Assembly (NCBI GenBank): GCA_029948255.1
Contig: JALIZF010001453.1
Location: 1 to 64,000, forward strand
DNA: 64,000 nt
DNA from: Telmatactis stephensoni
Lineage: Eukaryota; Cnidaria; Anthozoa; Actiniaria; Isophelliidae
Direction: 5' to 3'
Shown here: positions 1 through 16,500 of the stretch, one piece after another
Position numbering within the stretch: position 1 is the first letter of the stretch
Layout: the number at the start of each line of letters is the position of its first letter
The notes under the pieces: model-generated
The model's input: the letters and a program-made list of their open reading frames with translations, nothing else
Database searches by the model: none
Told to the model about the DNA's origin: nothing
Position numbers and translations under genes: made by a program

Positions 1-25
1 ATGATGATGATGATGATGATGATAA
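1..25. repeat. (ATG)n trinucleotide repeat
   Basis: About eight perfect ATG/GAT units open the window, inside a CEP290 intron. Confidence 0.9.
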
Positions 26-71
26 ATATGATAATGATAAAGAATATTATAAGATATTGGTGTTCTGATAG

Positions 72-3779
<3,708 letters not shown>

Positions 3780-4174
3780 CAGTCCTTCATGATGTATTAT
3801 AGTGTAATTATTTTGTATGGTGTATATTTTCTATATTGTATAAAGTCGTGTATATACTTCATACATCCATATTTACATTACCCACCATTTTAAACCATGT
3901 GATTTGTATCTATTAATCAATGTTCTGTCCCACTGGTTTTCAATAGCTATTTATTGTCAAAATGTACATGTAAATTAAAAAAGGCAAACAGGATTCATAA
4001 CATTTACAAACAGAGATTAGAAAGAAACAATTGTGCATACCCTTGGATACTCGATAAAACACTAATGCAAATTAATTCCAAATACATCTCTACTCATTTG
4101 TTCCCTAATTTGTGCGTCAAGGTAATTGAAACAAATTTTAGTAACACGGAAAATATATTGACTTATAAAACTCC
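3780..4174. other. CEP290 3' flank, no gene seen
   Basis: AT-rich 3' UTR and flank. No canonical AATAAA lies close to the stop. A 74-codon frame at 3954-4178 has no recognisable content. Confidence 0.6.
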
Positions 4175-4178
4175 TTAA

Positions 4179-5180
4179 GGACGGTGGCCCATAATGGCGA
4201 ACCATTTTTTTTCCTGTTATTTTATATTTACTTTGTAGAATGGGTAAAGGTTAATTCACGAAAAAAATCTGGGGGTATCCATGCATTTTACGGAGATAAT
4301 TTAAATGGTAAACATGGCCAATAACCGCTGACCAGCGATTTTTCGAATTTTTAATATAATATAATTTTTTCCAATGTTAACTCATAAAGAAGTACAACGA
4401 AAGTAATAAAAGCTTCTCAAGATTGAATCCTTCAAAATAAAAGCAAAAAACGATATTATTGAAAGTACTGGTACAAGTTTTTTTTCAATTTTTTGACTTA
4501 TTTTTAATCAGTTCTTAGGAAACTTGACGTCAAATGCTATTTCTGAGAAAAACATATCGTGAATCTTTTAATTTTTTTTTTTTGGTTTAATTTTTTGAAT
4601 ACATATATCTTAGTTAATCTAAAACTGAATGAGAAAATAAAATTATGGGGTATCCATGCGATTTAAAAAGTTATTTGCTGAGAAACGCGCGAAATCTTAC
4701 TAGAATTTGCCTAAATAACCATAAAATCCCCCCCCCCCCTCCGTAGAGAGTAGCAAGAAATACAATGCATTATGGGACATTTCCAAGATGGCGGCCAAAC
4801 GGTAGTCTTTATTTCCGGTTGTAAAAAGAGCCATTTTTCATGCGCCTTTAATCATCTAGAATGAATTCAACTTTAGAATATGAGAAACCAGTATTTTTCT
4901 TCTCAAAATCAGATTTTTCTTTTTGCAAAAGTCGTAAAACTAGTGTGTTTTCACGATGATTTTTGTGCGAACACGATCTCCGAAAAAACGTTTGTTAAGG
5001 TCCGGTAATACGAGCAACATTTGCTCTGCAACTTGCAACGCAACAATGTTGCGCGACAAGTTGCACGATTTTGTTGCTCGTATAACCAGGCCTTTATTCA
5101 AATTTGTGTGACGTCGCGCGCGCGCTCGTTGAGTCAAATGCGCAGAACACAATGCGCGCTGGAAATATGGGCCACCGTCC
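4179..5180. mobile_element. TTAA-flanked non-autonomous DNA transposon (~1.0 kb)
   Basis: Terminal inverted repeats GGACGGTGGCCCAT at the left and ATGGGCCACCGTCC at the right are each bordered by TTAA (4175-4178 and 5181-5184). TTAA targets are typical of piggyBac and Kolobok elements. No transposase frame is present, and the interior is AT-rich with a poly-C run near 4730. Another inverted-repeat element is nested at 4998-5095. Confidence 0.85.
4998..5095. mobile_element. Nested short MITE
   Basis: Inverted ends AAGGTCCGGTAATACGAGCA and TGCTCGTATAACCAGGCCTT surround a GTTGC-rich core, inside the TTAA element. Confidence 0.7.
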
Positions 5181-5217
5181 TTAAAATAACCAAGGTAATA
5201 ACAAGCATGACCTTAAG

Positions 5218-5342
5218 TTAAGGAATAAAAAACGGTTTCCTGTGTCTGATAGCTTGATCAAAACACTTGTGATGTTGTTCCCAACATCACAAGTGTTTTG
5301 ATCAGGCTATCAGACTCGGGAAACCGTTTTTTATTCCTTAAT
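5218..5342. mobile_element. TTAA-ended hairpin element (~125 bp)
   Basis: Two arms of about 58 bases pair almost perfectly around a short GTTCCC loop. The outer ends read TTAAGGAATAAAAAACGG and CCGTTTTTTATTCCTTAA. Most likely a short TTAA-type MITE; the hairpin would also fold well as RNA. Confidence 0.8.
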
Positions 5343-5884
5343 TATAAAGTAACTAACACGCAAATAGACGAATTTCAATATAGGAAAAAGAAAACACTGG
5401 CGAAAAAACAAATTGACGTGAGCGTGTTTGATACTCTCATCAAACACGGGTTTTCAGCCAATCAGAGCGCGTGTTATATAAGAGTTATTTTATAATTTGA
5501 AAATACTGTTATATTTTCCTCTATGAACTGAAAAGGAAATATCTTTTTTTTAACCGGAAATATCCAGAATTTCTTTTTAGCTTCATCCGTTGCAAGAGTT
5601 TTCCTCGATCGTTTGAGAGACGGTTTCAATCATAATGATTCGCGACCGGCCACAGTGATTATCAATTGATGCCACATAATCGATGACAAATTATGAATCA
5701 ATTATGAATTCGTATATGCTGTTAATTGGTTATAAATATTAATAAATATTAATTAATTGCTGATCAGTCAGTTAATTATTGATTAATTAGTTTATAAGTT
5801 AATAATTTAAAAGGTGAACAAAAGTGCAAAACAGAATGTAACGGCCCGCGGTCTTACATTAAGAAATCGTATACTACGTATATA
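5343..5884. other. AT-rich intergenic sequence, nothing identified
   Basis: Low-complexity TTAATTAA-type sequence with no supportable frame. Confidence 0.6.
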
Positions 5885-6170
5885 TATGGCCAGGAATTAC
5901 GGACATCGTTTTTGAATTAATTAAAAAAATATGAATAAACTTTGACGCTTCAATGAACGCATACAAATCAACGAAAAAATACTCAGCTTGAAGCGTTTTG
6001 GAAGTGAAAATGAACGCATAAAGATTTCACCTATTTGCTTCAAATTTAATATTGGTGATGTATAACAACCATATTTTATGAATCCAACTACGCAAATAAT
6101 GTTCCCGTTTTCGATTTAGAGATATGACGCTTTTAATATGTGTATTTTCGCAGTTTGGCAATGAAAAGCA
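5885..6170 (+). repeat. Dispersed repeat R1, copy 1
   Basis: About 280 bp is shared at high identity with 31897-32200 in the same orientation. Both begin TGGCCAGGAATTACGGACAT and share CTCAGCTTGAAGCGTTTTGG and GATTTAGAGATATGACGC. No coding capacity; class unknown. Confidence 0.85.
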
Positions 6171-6546
6171 AAAGGGAAAGGTTTATCATAGAGGTCCGGC
6201 TGATGAATTTGTTATAGAGAAAAAATGATGATGTCTACTGTGCAAATCTATTTGGGCAATTTTGGTTATGATAACTGGTCATCCTTGAAATATTCGGATT
6301 TACACTCGCTATAAGAAGATGTATGGAGAACTGTTTGTGATTATTCTTCGTATGAAAATGATCAAAAAGGAAAGGTAGTAGTTTAAGTTTTGAATACAAT
6401 TTGTATTCTGATAGTTCTTAGAGATGTAGGACTTAATAGATTGATTTGGGCTTTTGTAAGAATTTAAGTTTCAGAAACTATATCCGCGAATATATCTTTT
6501 CCTCGGGCTATTTCTTTGCAAAAAAAACCGCCATTTTGTTTTTCTC
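6171..6546. other. Left flank of the giant satellite element
   Basis: Unique-looking AT-rich sequence between repeat R1 and the start of the 11.5-kb structure. No gene seen. Confidence 0.5.
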
Positions 6547-6599
6547 GGTAAGTACTTGATGTATGCTACACCAAGTGTATCAATATATATACACTATCA

Positions 6600-9500
6600 T
6601 ACTGTATTCTAATGTATCCTAGTGTATCCTAGTGTATCCCACTGTATCATAGTGTATCCCACTGTATCCTAGTGTATCCTAGTGTATCCCACTGTATCAT
6701 AGTGTATCCCACTGTATCCTAGTGTATCCTAGTGTATCCCACTGTATCCTAGTGCATCCTACTGTACCCTAGTGAATCCTAGTGAATCTTAGTGTATCCT
6801 AGTGAATCCTACTGTATCCTACTGTATCCTACTGTATCCTACTGTATCCTAATGTATCCTAGTGTATCCTAGTGTATCCTACCGTATCCTTGTATATCCT
6901 ACTGTAACCTAATGTATGCAGGTGTATCCTACTGTATCCTAGTGTATCCTTCTGTATCCCAGTGTATCCTAGTGTATCCTAGTGTATCCTTCTGTACCCT
7001 ACTGTATCCTAGGGTATCCTAGTGTATCCTAGGGTATCCTACTGTATCCCAGTGTATCCTAGTGTATCCCAGTGTATCCTAGTGCATCCTCCTGTATCCT
7101 CCTGTATCCTAGTGTATCCTATTGTATCCTACCATATCCTACTGTATCCTAGTGTATCCTACTGTATCCTACTGTATCCTAGTGTATCCTACTGGATCCT
7201 AGTGTATCCTACTGTATCCCAGTGTATCCTAGTGTATCCCAGTGTATCCTAGTGCATCCTCCTGTATCCTCCTGTATCCTAGTGTATCCTTCTGTATCCC
7301 AGTGTATCCTAGTGTATCCTAGTGTATCCTTCTGTACCCTACTGTATCCTAGGGTATCCTAGTGTATCCTAGGGTATCCTACTGTATCCCAGTGTATCCT
7401 AGTGTATCCCAGTGTATCCTAGTGCATCCTCCTGTATCCTCCTGTATCCTAGTGTATCCTACCATATCCTACTGTATCCTAGTGTATCCTACTGTATCCT
7501 ACTGTATCCTAGTGTATCCTACTGGATCCTAGTGTATCCTAGTGTATCCTACTGTATCCTACTGTATCCTAGTGTATCCTAGTGTATCCTACTGTATCCC
7601 ACTGTATCCTACTGTATCCTCCTGTATCCTAGTGTATCCTATTGTATCCTACCATATCCTACTGTATCCTAGTGTATCCTACTGTATCCTACTGTATCCT
7701 AGTGTATCCTACTGGATCCTAGTGTATCCTAGTGTATCCTACTTTATCCTACTGTATCCTAGTGTATCCTAGTGTATCCTACTGTATCCCACTGTATCCT
7801 ACTGTATCCTCCTGTATCCTAGTGTATCCTATTGTATCCTACCATATCCTACTGTATCCTAGTGTATCCTACTGTATCCTACTGTATCCTACTGTATCCT
7901 AGTGTATCCTAGTGTATCCTACTGGATCCTAGTGTATCCTAGTGTATCCTACTGTATCCTACTGTATCCTAGTGTATCCTAGTGTATCCCACTGTATCCT
8001 ACTGTATCCTACTGTACCCTAGTGAATCCTAGTGAATCTTAGTGTATCCTAGTGTATCCTGCTGTATCCTACTGTATCCTTGTATATCCTACTGTAACCT
8101 AATGTATGCAGGTGTATCCTACTGTATCCTAGTGCATCCTCCTGTATCCTCCTGTATCCTCCTGTATCCTCCTGTATCCTAATGTATCCTCCTGTATCCA
8201 TCTGTATCCTAGTGTATCCTCCTGTATCCTCCTGTATCCTCCTGTATCCTCCTGTATCCTCCTGTATCCTCCTGTATCCTCCTGTATCCTCCTGTATCCA
8301 TCTGTATCCTAGGGTATCCTACTGTATCCTACTGTATCCTAGTGTATCCTACTGTATCCTAGTGTATCCTAGTGTATCCTAGTGTATCCCACTGTATCCT
8401 AGTGTATCCTAGGGTATCCTAGTGTATCCTAGTGTATCCTAGTGCATCCTAGTGTATCCTAGGGTATCCTACTGTATCCTACTGTACCCTAGTGAATCCT
8501 ACTGAATCCTAGTGTATCCTAGTGTATCCCACTGTATCCTAGTGTATCCCACTGTATCCTAGTGTAACCCACTGTATCCTAGTGTATCCTAGTGTATCCT
8601 AGGGTATCCTACTGTATCCTCCTGTACCCTAGTGTATCCCACTGTATCCTTGTGTATCCTAGTGTATCCTGCTGTATCCTAGTGTATCCTACTGTATCCT
8701 AATGTATCCTACTGTATCCTAGTGTATCCTACCGTATCCTACTGTATCCTAATGTATCCTAGTGCATCCTAGTGTATCCTAGTGTATCCTAGTGTATCCT
8801 AGGGTATCCTAGGGTATCCTAGTGTATCCTAGTGTATCCTAGTGTATCCTCGTGTATCCTAGTGTATCCTCCTGTATCCTACTGTATCTTCCTGTATCCT
8901 ACTGTATCTTCCTGTATCCTACTGCATCCTAGTGTATCCTACAGTATCCTAATGTATCCTAGTGTATCCTAGTGTATCCTAGTGTATCCTACTGCATCCT
9001 AGGGTATCCTACTGTATCCTACTGTATCTTGCTGTACCCTACTGTATCCTAGTGTATCCTTCTGTACCCTACTGTATCCTAGGGTATCCTGCTATATCCT
9101 AGGGCATCCTACTGTATCCTACTATATCCTACTGTACCCTAGTGCATCCTAGTGAATCCTAGTGTATCTTAGTGTAACCTAGTGTATCCTAGTGTATCCT
9201 AGTGTATCCTAGTGTATCCCAGTGTATCCTACTGCATCTTACTGCATCCTAGTGCATCCTACTACATCCTAGTGTACCCTAGTGTATCCTACTGTATTCT
9301 AGTGTATCCTAGTGTATCCTACTGTATCCTAGTGTATCCTTCTGTATCCCAGTGTATCCTAGTGTATCCTAGTGTATCCTTCTGTACCCTATCCTATCCT
9401 AGGGTATCCTAGTGTATCCTAGTGTATCCCACTGTATCCTATTGTATCCTAGTGTATCCTAGTGTATCCTATTGGATCCTAGTGTATCCTAGTGTATCCT

Positions 9501-12449
9501 ACTGTATCCTAGTGTATCCTAGTGTATCCTACCATATCCTCCTGTATCCTAGTGTATCCTAGTGTATCCTACTGGATCGTAGTGTATCCTACTGGATCGT
9601 AGTGTATCCTAGTGTATCCTACTGTATCCTATTGTATCCTATTGTATCCTAGTGTATCCTAGTGTATCCTAGTGTATCCTACCATATCCTCCTGTATCCT
9701 AGTGTATCCTAGTGTATCCTACTGGATCGTAGTGTATCCTACTGGATCGTAGTGTATCCTAGTGTATCCTACTGTATCCTATTGTATCCTATTGTATCCT
9801 AGTGTATCCTATTGGATCCTAGTGTATCCTAGTGTATCCTACTGTATCCTATTGTATCCTAGTGTATCCTAGTGTATCCTCCTGTATCCTAGTGTATCCC
9901 AGTGTATCCTAGTGCATCCTCCTGTATCCTAGTGTATCCTATTGTATCCTACCATATCCTACTGTATCCTACTGTATCTTAGTGTATCCTAGTGTATCCT
10001 ACTGTATCCTTCTGTATCCCAGTGTATCCTAGTGTATCCTAGTGTATCCTTCTGTACCCTACTGTATCCTAGGGTATCCTACTGTATCCTACTGTAGCAT
10101 AGTGCATCCTAGTGAATCCTAGTGTATCCTAGTGTATCCTAGTGTATCCTAGTGCATCCTACTGCATCCTAGTGTATCCTACTGTATCCTAGTGTATCCT
10201 CCTGTATCCTAGTGTATCCCAGCGTATCCTAGTGCATCCTCCTGTATCCTTGTGTATCCTAGTGTATCCTACCATATCCTACTGTATCCTACTGTATCCT
10301 AGTGTATCCCAGTGTATCCTAGTGTATCCTACTGGATTCTAGTGTATCCTAGTGTATCCTACTGTATCCTATTGTATCCTAGTGTATCCTAGTGTATCCT
10401 ACTGTATCCTTGTGTATCCTCCTGTATCCTAGTGTATCCTGCTGTATCCTAGTGTATCCTAGTGTATCCTAGTGTATCGTACTGTATGCTACTGTATCCT
10501 AAGGTATCCTGCTGTATCCTACTGTATCCTAGTGTATCCTAGGATATCCTACTGTATCCTAGTGTATCCTACTGCATCCTACTGCATCCTAATGTATCCT
10601 ACTGTATCCTACTGTATCCTACTGTATCCCAGTGTATCCTACTGCATCCTAGTGTACCCTAGTGTATCCTACTGTACCCTAGTGCATCCTAGTGCATCCT
10701 AGTGTATCTTAGTGTAACCTAGTGTATCCTAGTGTATCCTAGTGTATCCCAGTGTATCCTACTGCATCTTACTGCATCCTAGTGCATCCTACTACATCCT
10801 AGTGTACCCTAGTGTATCCTACTGTATCCTAGTGTATCCTAGTGTATCCTACTGTATCCTAGTGTATCCTTCTGTATCCCAGTGTATCCTAGTGTATCCT
10901 AGTGTATCCTTCTGTACCCTACTGTATCCTAGTGTATCCTAGTGTATCCCACTGTATCGTAGTGTATCCCAGTGTATCCTAGTGTATCCCAGTGTATCCT
11001 AGTGCATCCTCCTGTATCCTAGTGTATCCTATGGTATCCTACCATATCCTACTGTATCCTAATGTATCCTACTGTATCCTAGTGTATCCTAGTGTATCCT
11101 ACTGGATCCTAGTGTATCCTAGTGTATCCTACTGTATCCTAGTGTATCCCAGTGTATCCTAGTGCATCCTCCTGTATCCTCCTGTATCCTAGTGTATCCT
11201 ATTGTATCCTACCATATCCTACTGTATCCTACTGCATCCTACTGTATCTTAGTGTATCCTACTGTATCCTAGGGTATCCTACTGTATCCTACTGTAGCAT
11301 AGTGCATCCTAGTGAATCCTAGTGTATCCTAGTGTATCAAAGTGCATCCTACTGCATCCTAGTGTATCCTACTGTATCCTAGTGTATCCTCCAGTATCCT
11401 AGTGTATCCCAGTGTATCCTAGTGCATCCTCCTGTATCCTAGTGTATCCTATTGTATCCTACCATATCCTACTGTATCCTACTGTATCCTAGTGTATCCT
11501 AGTGTATCCTAGTGTATCCTACTGGATCCTAGTGTATTCTAGTGTATCCTACTGTATCCTATTGTATCCTAGTGTATCCTAGTGTATCCTCCTGTATCCT
11601 TGTGTATCCTCCTGTATCCTAGTGTATCCTGCTGTATCCTAGTGTATCCTAGTGTATCGTACTGTATGCTACTGTATCCTAGTGTATCCTGCTGTATCCT
11701 AGTGTATCCTAGTGTATCCTAGTGTATCCTAGTGTATCCTACTGCATCCTACTGCATCCTACTGCATCCTAATGTATCCTACTGTATCCTACTGTATCCC
11801 AGTGTATCCTACTGCATCCTAGTGTACCCTAGTGTATCCTACTGTACCCTACTGTATCCTAGGGTATCCTACTGTACCCTAGTGCATCCTAGTGCATGCC
11901 AGTGTATCTTACTGTATCCCACTGTATCCTACTGTATCCTACTGCATCCTATTGCATCCTAGTGTATCCTAGTGTATCCTAGTGTATCCTACTGTATTCT
12001 AGTCTATCCTAGTGTACCCTAGTGTATAATATTGAATCCTATTGTATCTTATTGTATCCTAGTGTATCCTAGTGTATCCTAGTGCATCTTAGTGCATCCT
12101 AGTGTATCCTAGTGTATCCCAGTGTATCCTACTGTATCCTACTGTATCCTAGTGTATCCTACTGTATCCCTGTGTATCCTACAGTATCCTAGTGCATCCT
12201 AGTGTATCCTCGTGTATCCTAGTGTATCCCACTGTATCGTAGTGTATCCCAGTGTATCCTAGTGTATTCTACTGCATCCTACTGTATCCTAGTGTATCCT
12301 AGTGTATCCCACTGTATCCTAGTGTATCCTACTGTATCCTAGTGTATCCTGCTGTATCCTGCTGTATCCTAGTGTATCCCACTGTATCGTAGTGTATCTT
12401 ACTGTATCCCAGTGTATCCTAGTGCATTCTACTGTATCCTAGTGTATCT
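6600..12449 (+). repeat. 10-bp satellite array, plus orientation (~585 units)
   Basis: Unit is about AGTGTATCCT or ACTGTATCCT, in almost unbroken 10-bp register over 5.8 kb. Variants at fixed positions (CCTGTATCCT, AGGGTATCCT, AGTGCATCCT, ACCATATCCT) recur in blocks, giving higher-order repeats of a few hundred bases. Frames of YPSVSYCIL type are satellite readings, not proteins. Confidence 0.97.
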
Positions 12450-12452
12450 AGA

Positions 12453-13082
12453 TGCACTTGCTTGAAAAAAGGAGACAAGTGCACAAGAAGATGCAGGTGT
12501 GTGCACTGCAACAATCATGCTCCACAACAGGTCAATGGCTCAAGACCTCCAGTGAAAGGGTGCAAATGTGGCACAACAAAAAAGAAAGATCCTAACTACA
12601 AAGCTTGCATTGATTTATTGCAGAGAAAGTCAAAATGTCCTTGTTTGCAAAAGAAAAGCTTTTGTACTGCTATTTGCCAGTGTTTTAACTGTGAAAATAA
12701 TCAGCATGGGTCAAATGAAACACCAATTACTCCACATAGCAAGAGTAGAAAGAGAACAAAGCATGATGATTACAAGCGTTCCAAAGGTGTAGAATTTTTA
12801 GTTGAAAGTGGTTTTGAGGCAAAAGGTGGTCCATGGACATCACTAGAAACTGTCACTCTTTTTGTTGTTATCGAAGTAATTGAACAAAGCACTAGCATTA
12901 TCATAAATTCTAATGCTGTTTGCCAGCTTTACAACTATATTGCCTGTTCAAGTAAGGTACAAGAAATGAGCCTTCCGATCTCCTTCAAGCCTTTTTCAAA
13001 AATAGTTGGGAAATTAGCATTTCTAAATTCAAAGCATTCAGTTTTTCAGTCATTGATGGATTTAGACATAAACAATCTTTAA
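12453..13082 (+). CDS. CXC-domain (MSL2/tesmin-like) ORF between the satellite arrays, partial
   Basis: An open frame of 209 codons ends TAA at 13080. It begins directly at the satellite edge with CTCLKKGDKCTRRCRCVHC, then GCKCGTTKKK, then KCPCLQKKSFCTAICQCFNC. Both cysteine clusters share the spacing CxCx6Cx3CxCx2C, the second half of the tesmin/TSO1/MSL2 CXC signature, which binds zinc and in known members contacts DNA. A basic stretch (SRKRTKHDDYKR) and about 100 residues I do not recognise follow. No ATG precedes the cysteines; an acceptor-like ctag at 12448-12451 suggests this is a 3' exon whose 5' part would lie across or beyond the array, or that the gene is broken. It may be a transposon-encoded DNA-binding protein or a captured host exon. 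Confidence 0.7.
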   Translation, partial: CTCLKKGDKCTRRCRCVHCNNHAPQQVNGSRPPVKGCKCGTTKKKDPNYKACIDLLQRKSKCPCLQKKSFCTAICQCFNCENNQHGSNETPITPHSKSRKRTKHDDYKRSKGVEFLVESGFEAKGGPWTSLETVTLFVVIEVIEQSTSIIINSNAVCQLYNYIACSSKVQEMSLPISFKPFSKIVGKLAFLNSKHSVFQSLMDLDINNL

Positions 13083-13527
13083 ATTACCCCTAAAGCAACA
13101 AACTCAATGACACTAGTTCAATCTAGATTTCCTTCAGTTCAAAGTAACAGTTAACATATTCTTGAAATAACATGTAGTGGTAACATGAATTATATAGTTC
13201 CAGTTTAGATGCACATACAGTATAATCCTAGTCAAAAGTCATGGTTTTTGCATTGCAATACACAATATTAACAGTAGTTCTTATGAATTAGAATTCATTA
13301 ATACATTACCTTACATTCTTAATATATATACTCACAGTAATTTGATGAATTATATTTTTTTGATTAAAAAATGATGAAGAATATATGTACATGACTGTAG
13401 TCAATACTCTGTGTATGCTCTTTTATCAGATTTTCTAAACCAACTGAGCCCCTCAATCCCTGTTCCACAGTCCAAAATCAATACTTTGTTCCAGAGTGAA
13501 TACTCTAAGACAATACAAGACAATGTA
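13083..13527. other. Spacer between CXC ORF and inverted array
   Basis: AT-rich with no frame. Probably the 3' UTR of the CXC ORF; no clear AATAAA seen. Confidence 0.5.
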
Positions 13528-16500
13528 AGATACACTAGGATACACTAGGATACAGTGGGATACACTAGGTAACAGTGGGATACACTAGGATACACTAGGA
13601 TACACAAGGATACACTAGGATACAGTAGGATACACTGGGATGCAGTAGGATACACTAGGATACACTAGGATACACTAGGATACACTAGGATATAGTAGGA
13701 TACAGTAAGATACACTAGGATACACTAGGATACACTAGGATACAGTAGGATGCAGTAGGATACACTAGGATAGTCTAGGATACAGTAGGATACAGTAGGA
13801 TACACTAGGATGCACTAGGATGCACTAGGATACAGTGGGATACACTAGGATACACTAGGATACAGTGGGATACACTAGGATACAGTGGGATACACTAGGA
13901 TACAGTGGGATACACTAGGATACACTAGGATACAGTAGGATGCAGTAGGATACACTAGGATACACTAGGATACAGTGGGATACACTAGGATACACTAGGA
14001 TACAGTGGGATACACTAGGATACACTAAGATACAGTAGGATGCAGTAGGATACACTAGGATACACTAGGATACAGCAGGATACAGCAGGATACACTAGGA
14101 TGCACTAGGATGCACTAGGATACAGTGGGATACACTAGCATACACTAGGATACACTAGGATACACTAGGATACAGCAGGATACAGCAGGATACACTAGGA
14201 TGCACTAGGATGCACTAGGATACAGTGGGATACACTAGGATACACTAGGATGCAGTGGGATACACTAGGATACAGTAAGATACAGTAGGATACAGTAGGA
14301 TAGTCTAGGATGCAGTAGGATACACTAGGATACACTAGGATACAGTAGGATACACTAGGATACACTAGGATACACTAGGATACACTAGGATACACTAGGA
14401 TACACTAGGATACACTAGGATACACTGGGATACACTGGGATACACTGGGATACAGTAGGATGCACTAGGATGCACTAGGATACTGTAGGATACACTTGGA
14501 TACAGTAGGATGCAGTAGGATACACTAGGATACACTAGGATACAGTAGGATGCAGTAGGATACACTAGGATAGTCTAAGATGCAGTAGGATACACTAGGA
14601 TACACTAGGATACAGTAGGATGCAGTAGGATACACTAGGATGCAGTAGGATACACTAGGATACACTAGGATACAGTAGGATGCAGTAGGATACACTAGGA
14701 TAGTCTAGGATGCAGTAGGATACACTAGGATACACTAGGATACAGTAGGATGCAGTAGGATAGTCTAGGATGCAGTAGGATACAGTAGGATACACTAGGA
14801 TACAGTGGGATACACTAGGATACACTAGGATACAGTGGGATACACTAGGATACACTAAGATACAGTAGGATGCAGTAGGATACACTAAGATACACTAGGA
14901 TACAGCAGGATACAGCAGGATACACTAGGATGCACTAGGATGCACTAGGATACAGTGGGATACACTAGCATACACTAGGATACAGTGGGATACACTAGGA
15001 TACAGTAAGATACAGTAGGATACAGTAGGATACAGTAGGATAGTCTAGGATGCAGTAGGATACACTAGGATACACTAGGATACAGTAGGATACACTAGGA
15101 TGCACTAGGATACACTAGGATACATTAGGATACACTAGGATACACTAGGATACACTAGGATACACTGGGATACACTGGGATACACTGGGATACAGTAGGA
15201 TGCACTAGGATGCACTAGGATACTGTAGGATACACTAGGATACACTAGGATGCAGTAGGATACAGCAGGATACACTAGGATGCACTAGGATGCACTAGGA
15301 TACAGTGGGATACACTAGCATACACTAGGATACAGTGGGATACACTAGGATACAGTAAGATACAGTAGGATACAGTAGGATACAGTAGGATAGTCTAGGA
15401 TGCAGTAGGATACACTAGGATACACTAGGATACAGTAGGATACACTGGGATACACTGGGATACACTGGGATACAGTAGGATGCACTAGGATGCACTAGGA
15501 TACTGTAGGATACACTTGGATACAGTAGGATGCAGTAGGATACACTAGGATGCAGTAGGATACACTAGGATACACTAGGATACAGTAGGATGCAGTAGGA
15601 TACACTAGGATAGTCTAGGATGCAGTAGGATACACTAGGATACACTAGGATACAGTAGGATGCAGTAGGATAGTCTAGGATGCAGTAGGATACAGTAGGA
15701 TACAGTGGGATACACTAGGATACACTAGGATACAGTGGGATACACTAGGATACACTAAGATACAGTAGGATGCAGTAGGATACACTAAGATACACTAGGA
15801 TACAGCAGGATACAGCAGGATACACTAGGATGCACTAGGATGCACTAGGATACAGTGGGATACACTAGCATACACTAGGATACAGTGGGATACACTAGGA
15901 TACAGTAAGATACAGTAGGATACAGTAGGATACAGTAGGATAGTCTAGGATGCAGTAGGATACACTAGGATACAGTAGGATACACTAGGATGCACTAGGA
16001 TACACTAGGATACATTAGGATACACTAGGATACACTAGGATACACTAGGATACACTGGGATACACTGGGATACACTGGGATACAGTAGGATGCACTAGGA
16101 TGCACTAGGATACTGTAGGATACACTAGGATACACTAGGATGCAGTAGGATACAGCAGGATACACTAGGATGCACTAGGATGCACTAGGATACAGTGGGA
16201 TACACTAGCATACACTAGGATACAGTGGGATACACTAGGATACAGTAAGATACAGTAGGATACAGTAGGATACAGTAGGATAGTCTAGGATGCAGTAGGA
16301 TACACTAGGATACACTAGGATACAGTAGGATACACTAGGATGCACTAGGATACACTAGGATACATTAGGATACACTAGGATACACTAGGATACACTAGGA
16401 TACACTGGGATACACTGGGATACACTGGGATACAGTAGGATGCACTAGGATGCACTAGGATACTGTAGGATACACTAGGATACACTAGGATGCAGTAGGA

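Noticed and set aside
7022..11962. Many plus-strand frames of 66-76 codons with YPSVSYCIL repeats
   Set aside because: Readings of the 10-bp satellite; 30-bp periodicity, no start or splice context.
6600..12449. CRISPR-like repeat array
   Set aside because: Repeats are contiguous 10-mers without unique spacers, in a eukaryotic context.
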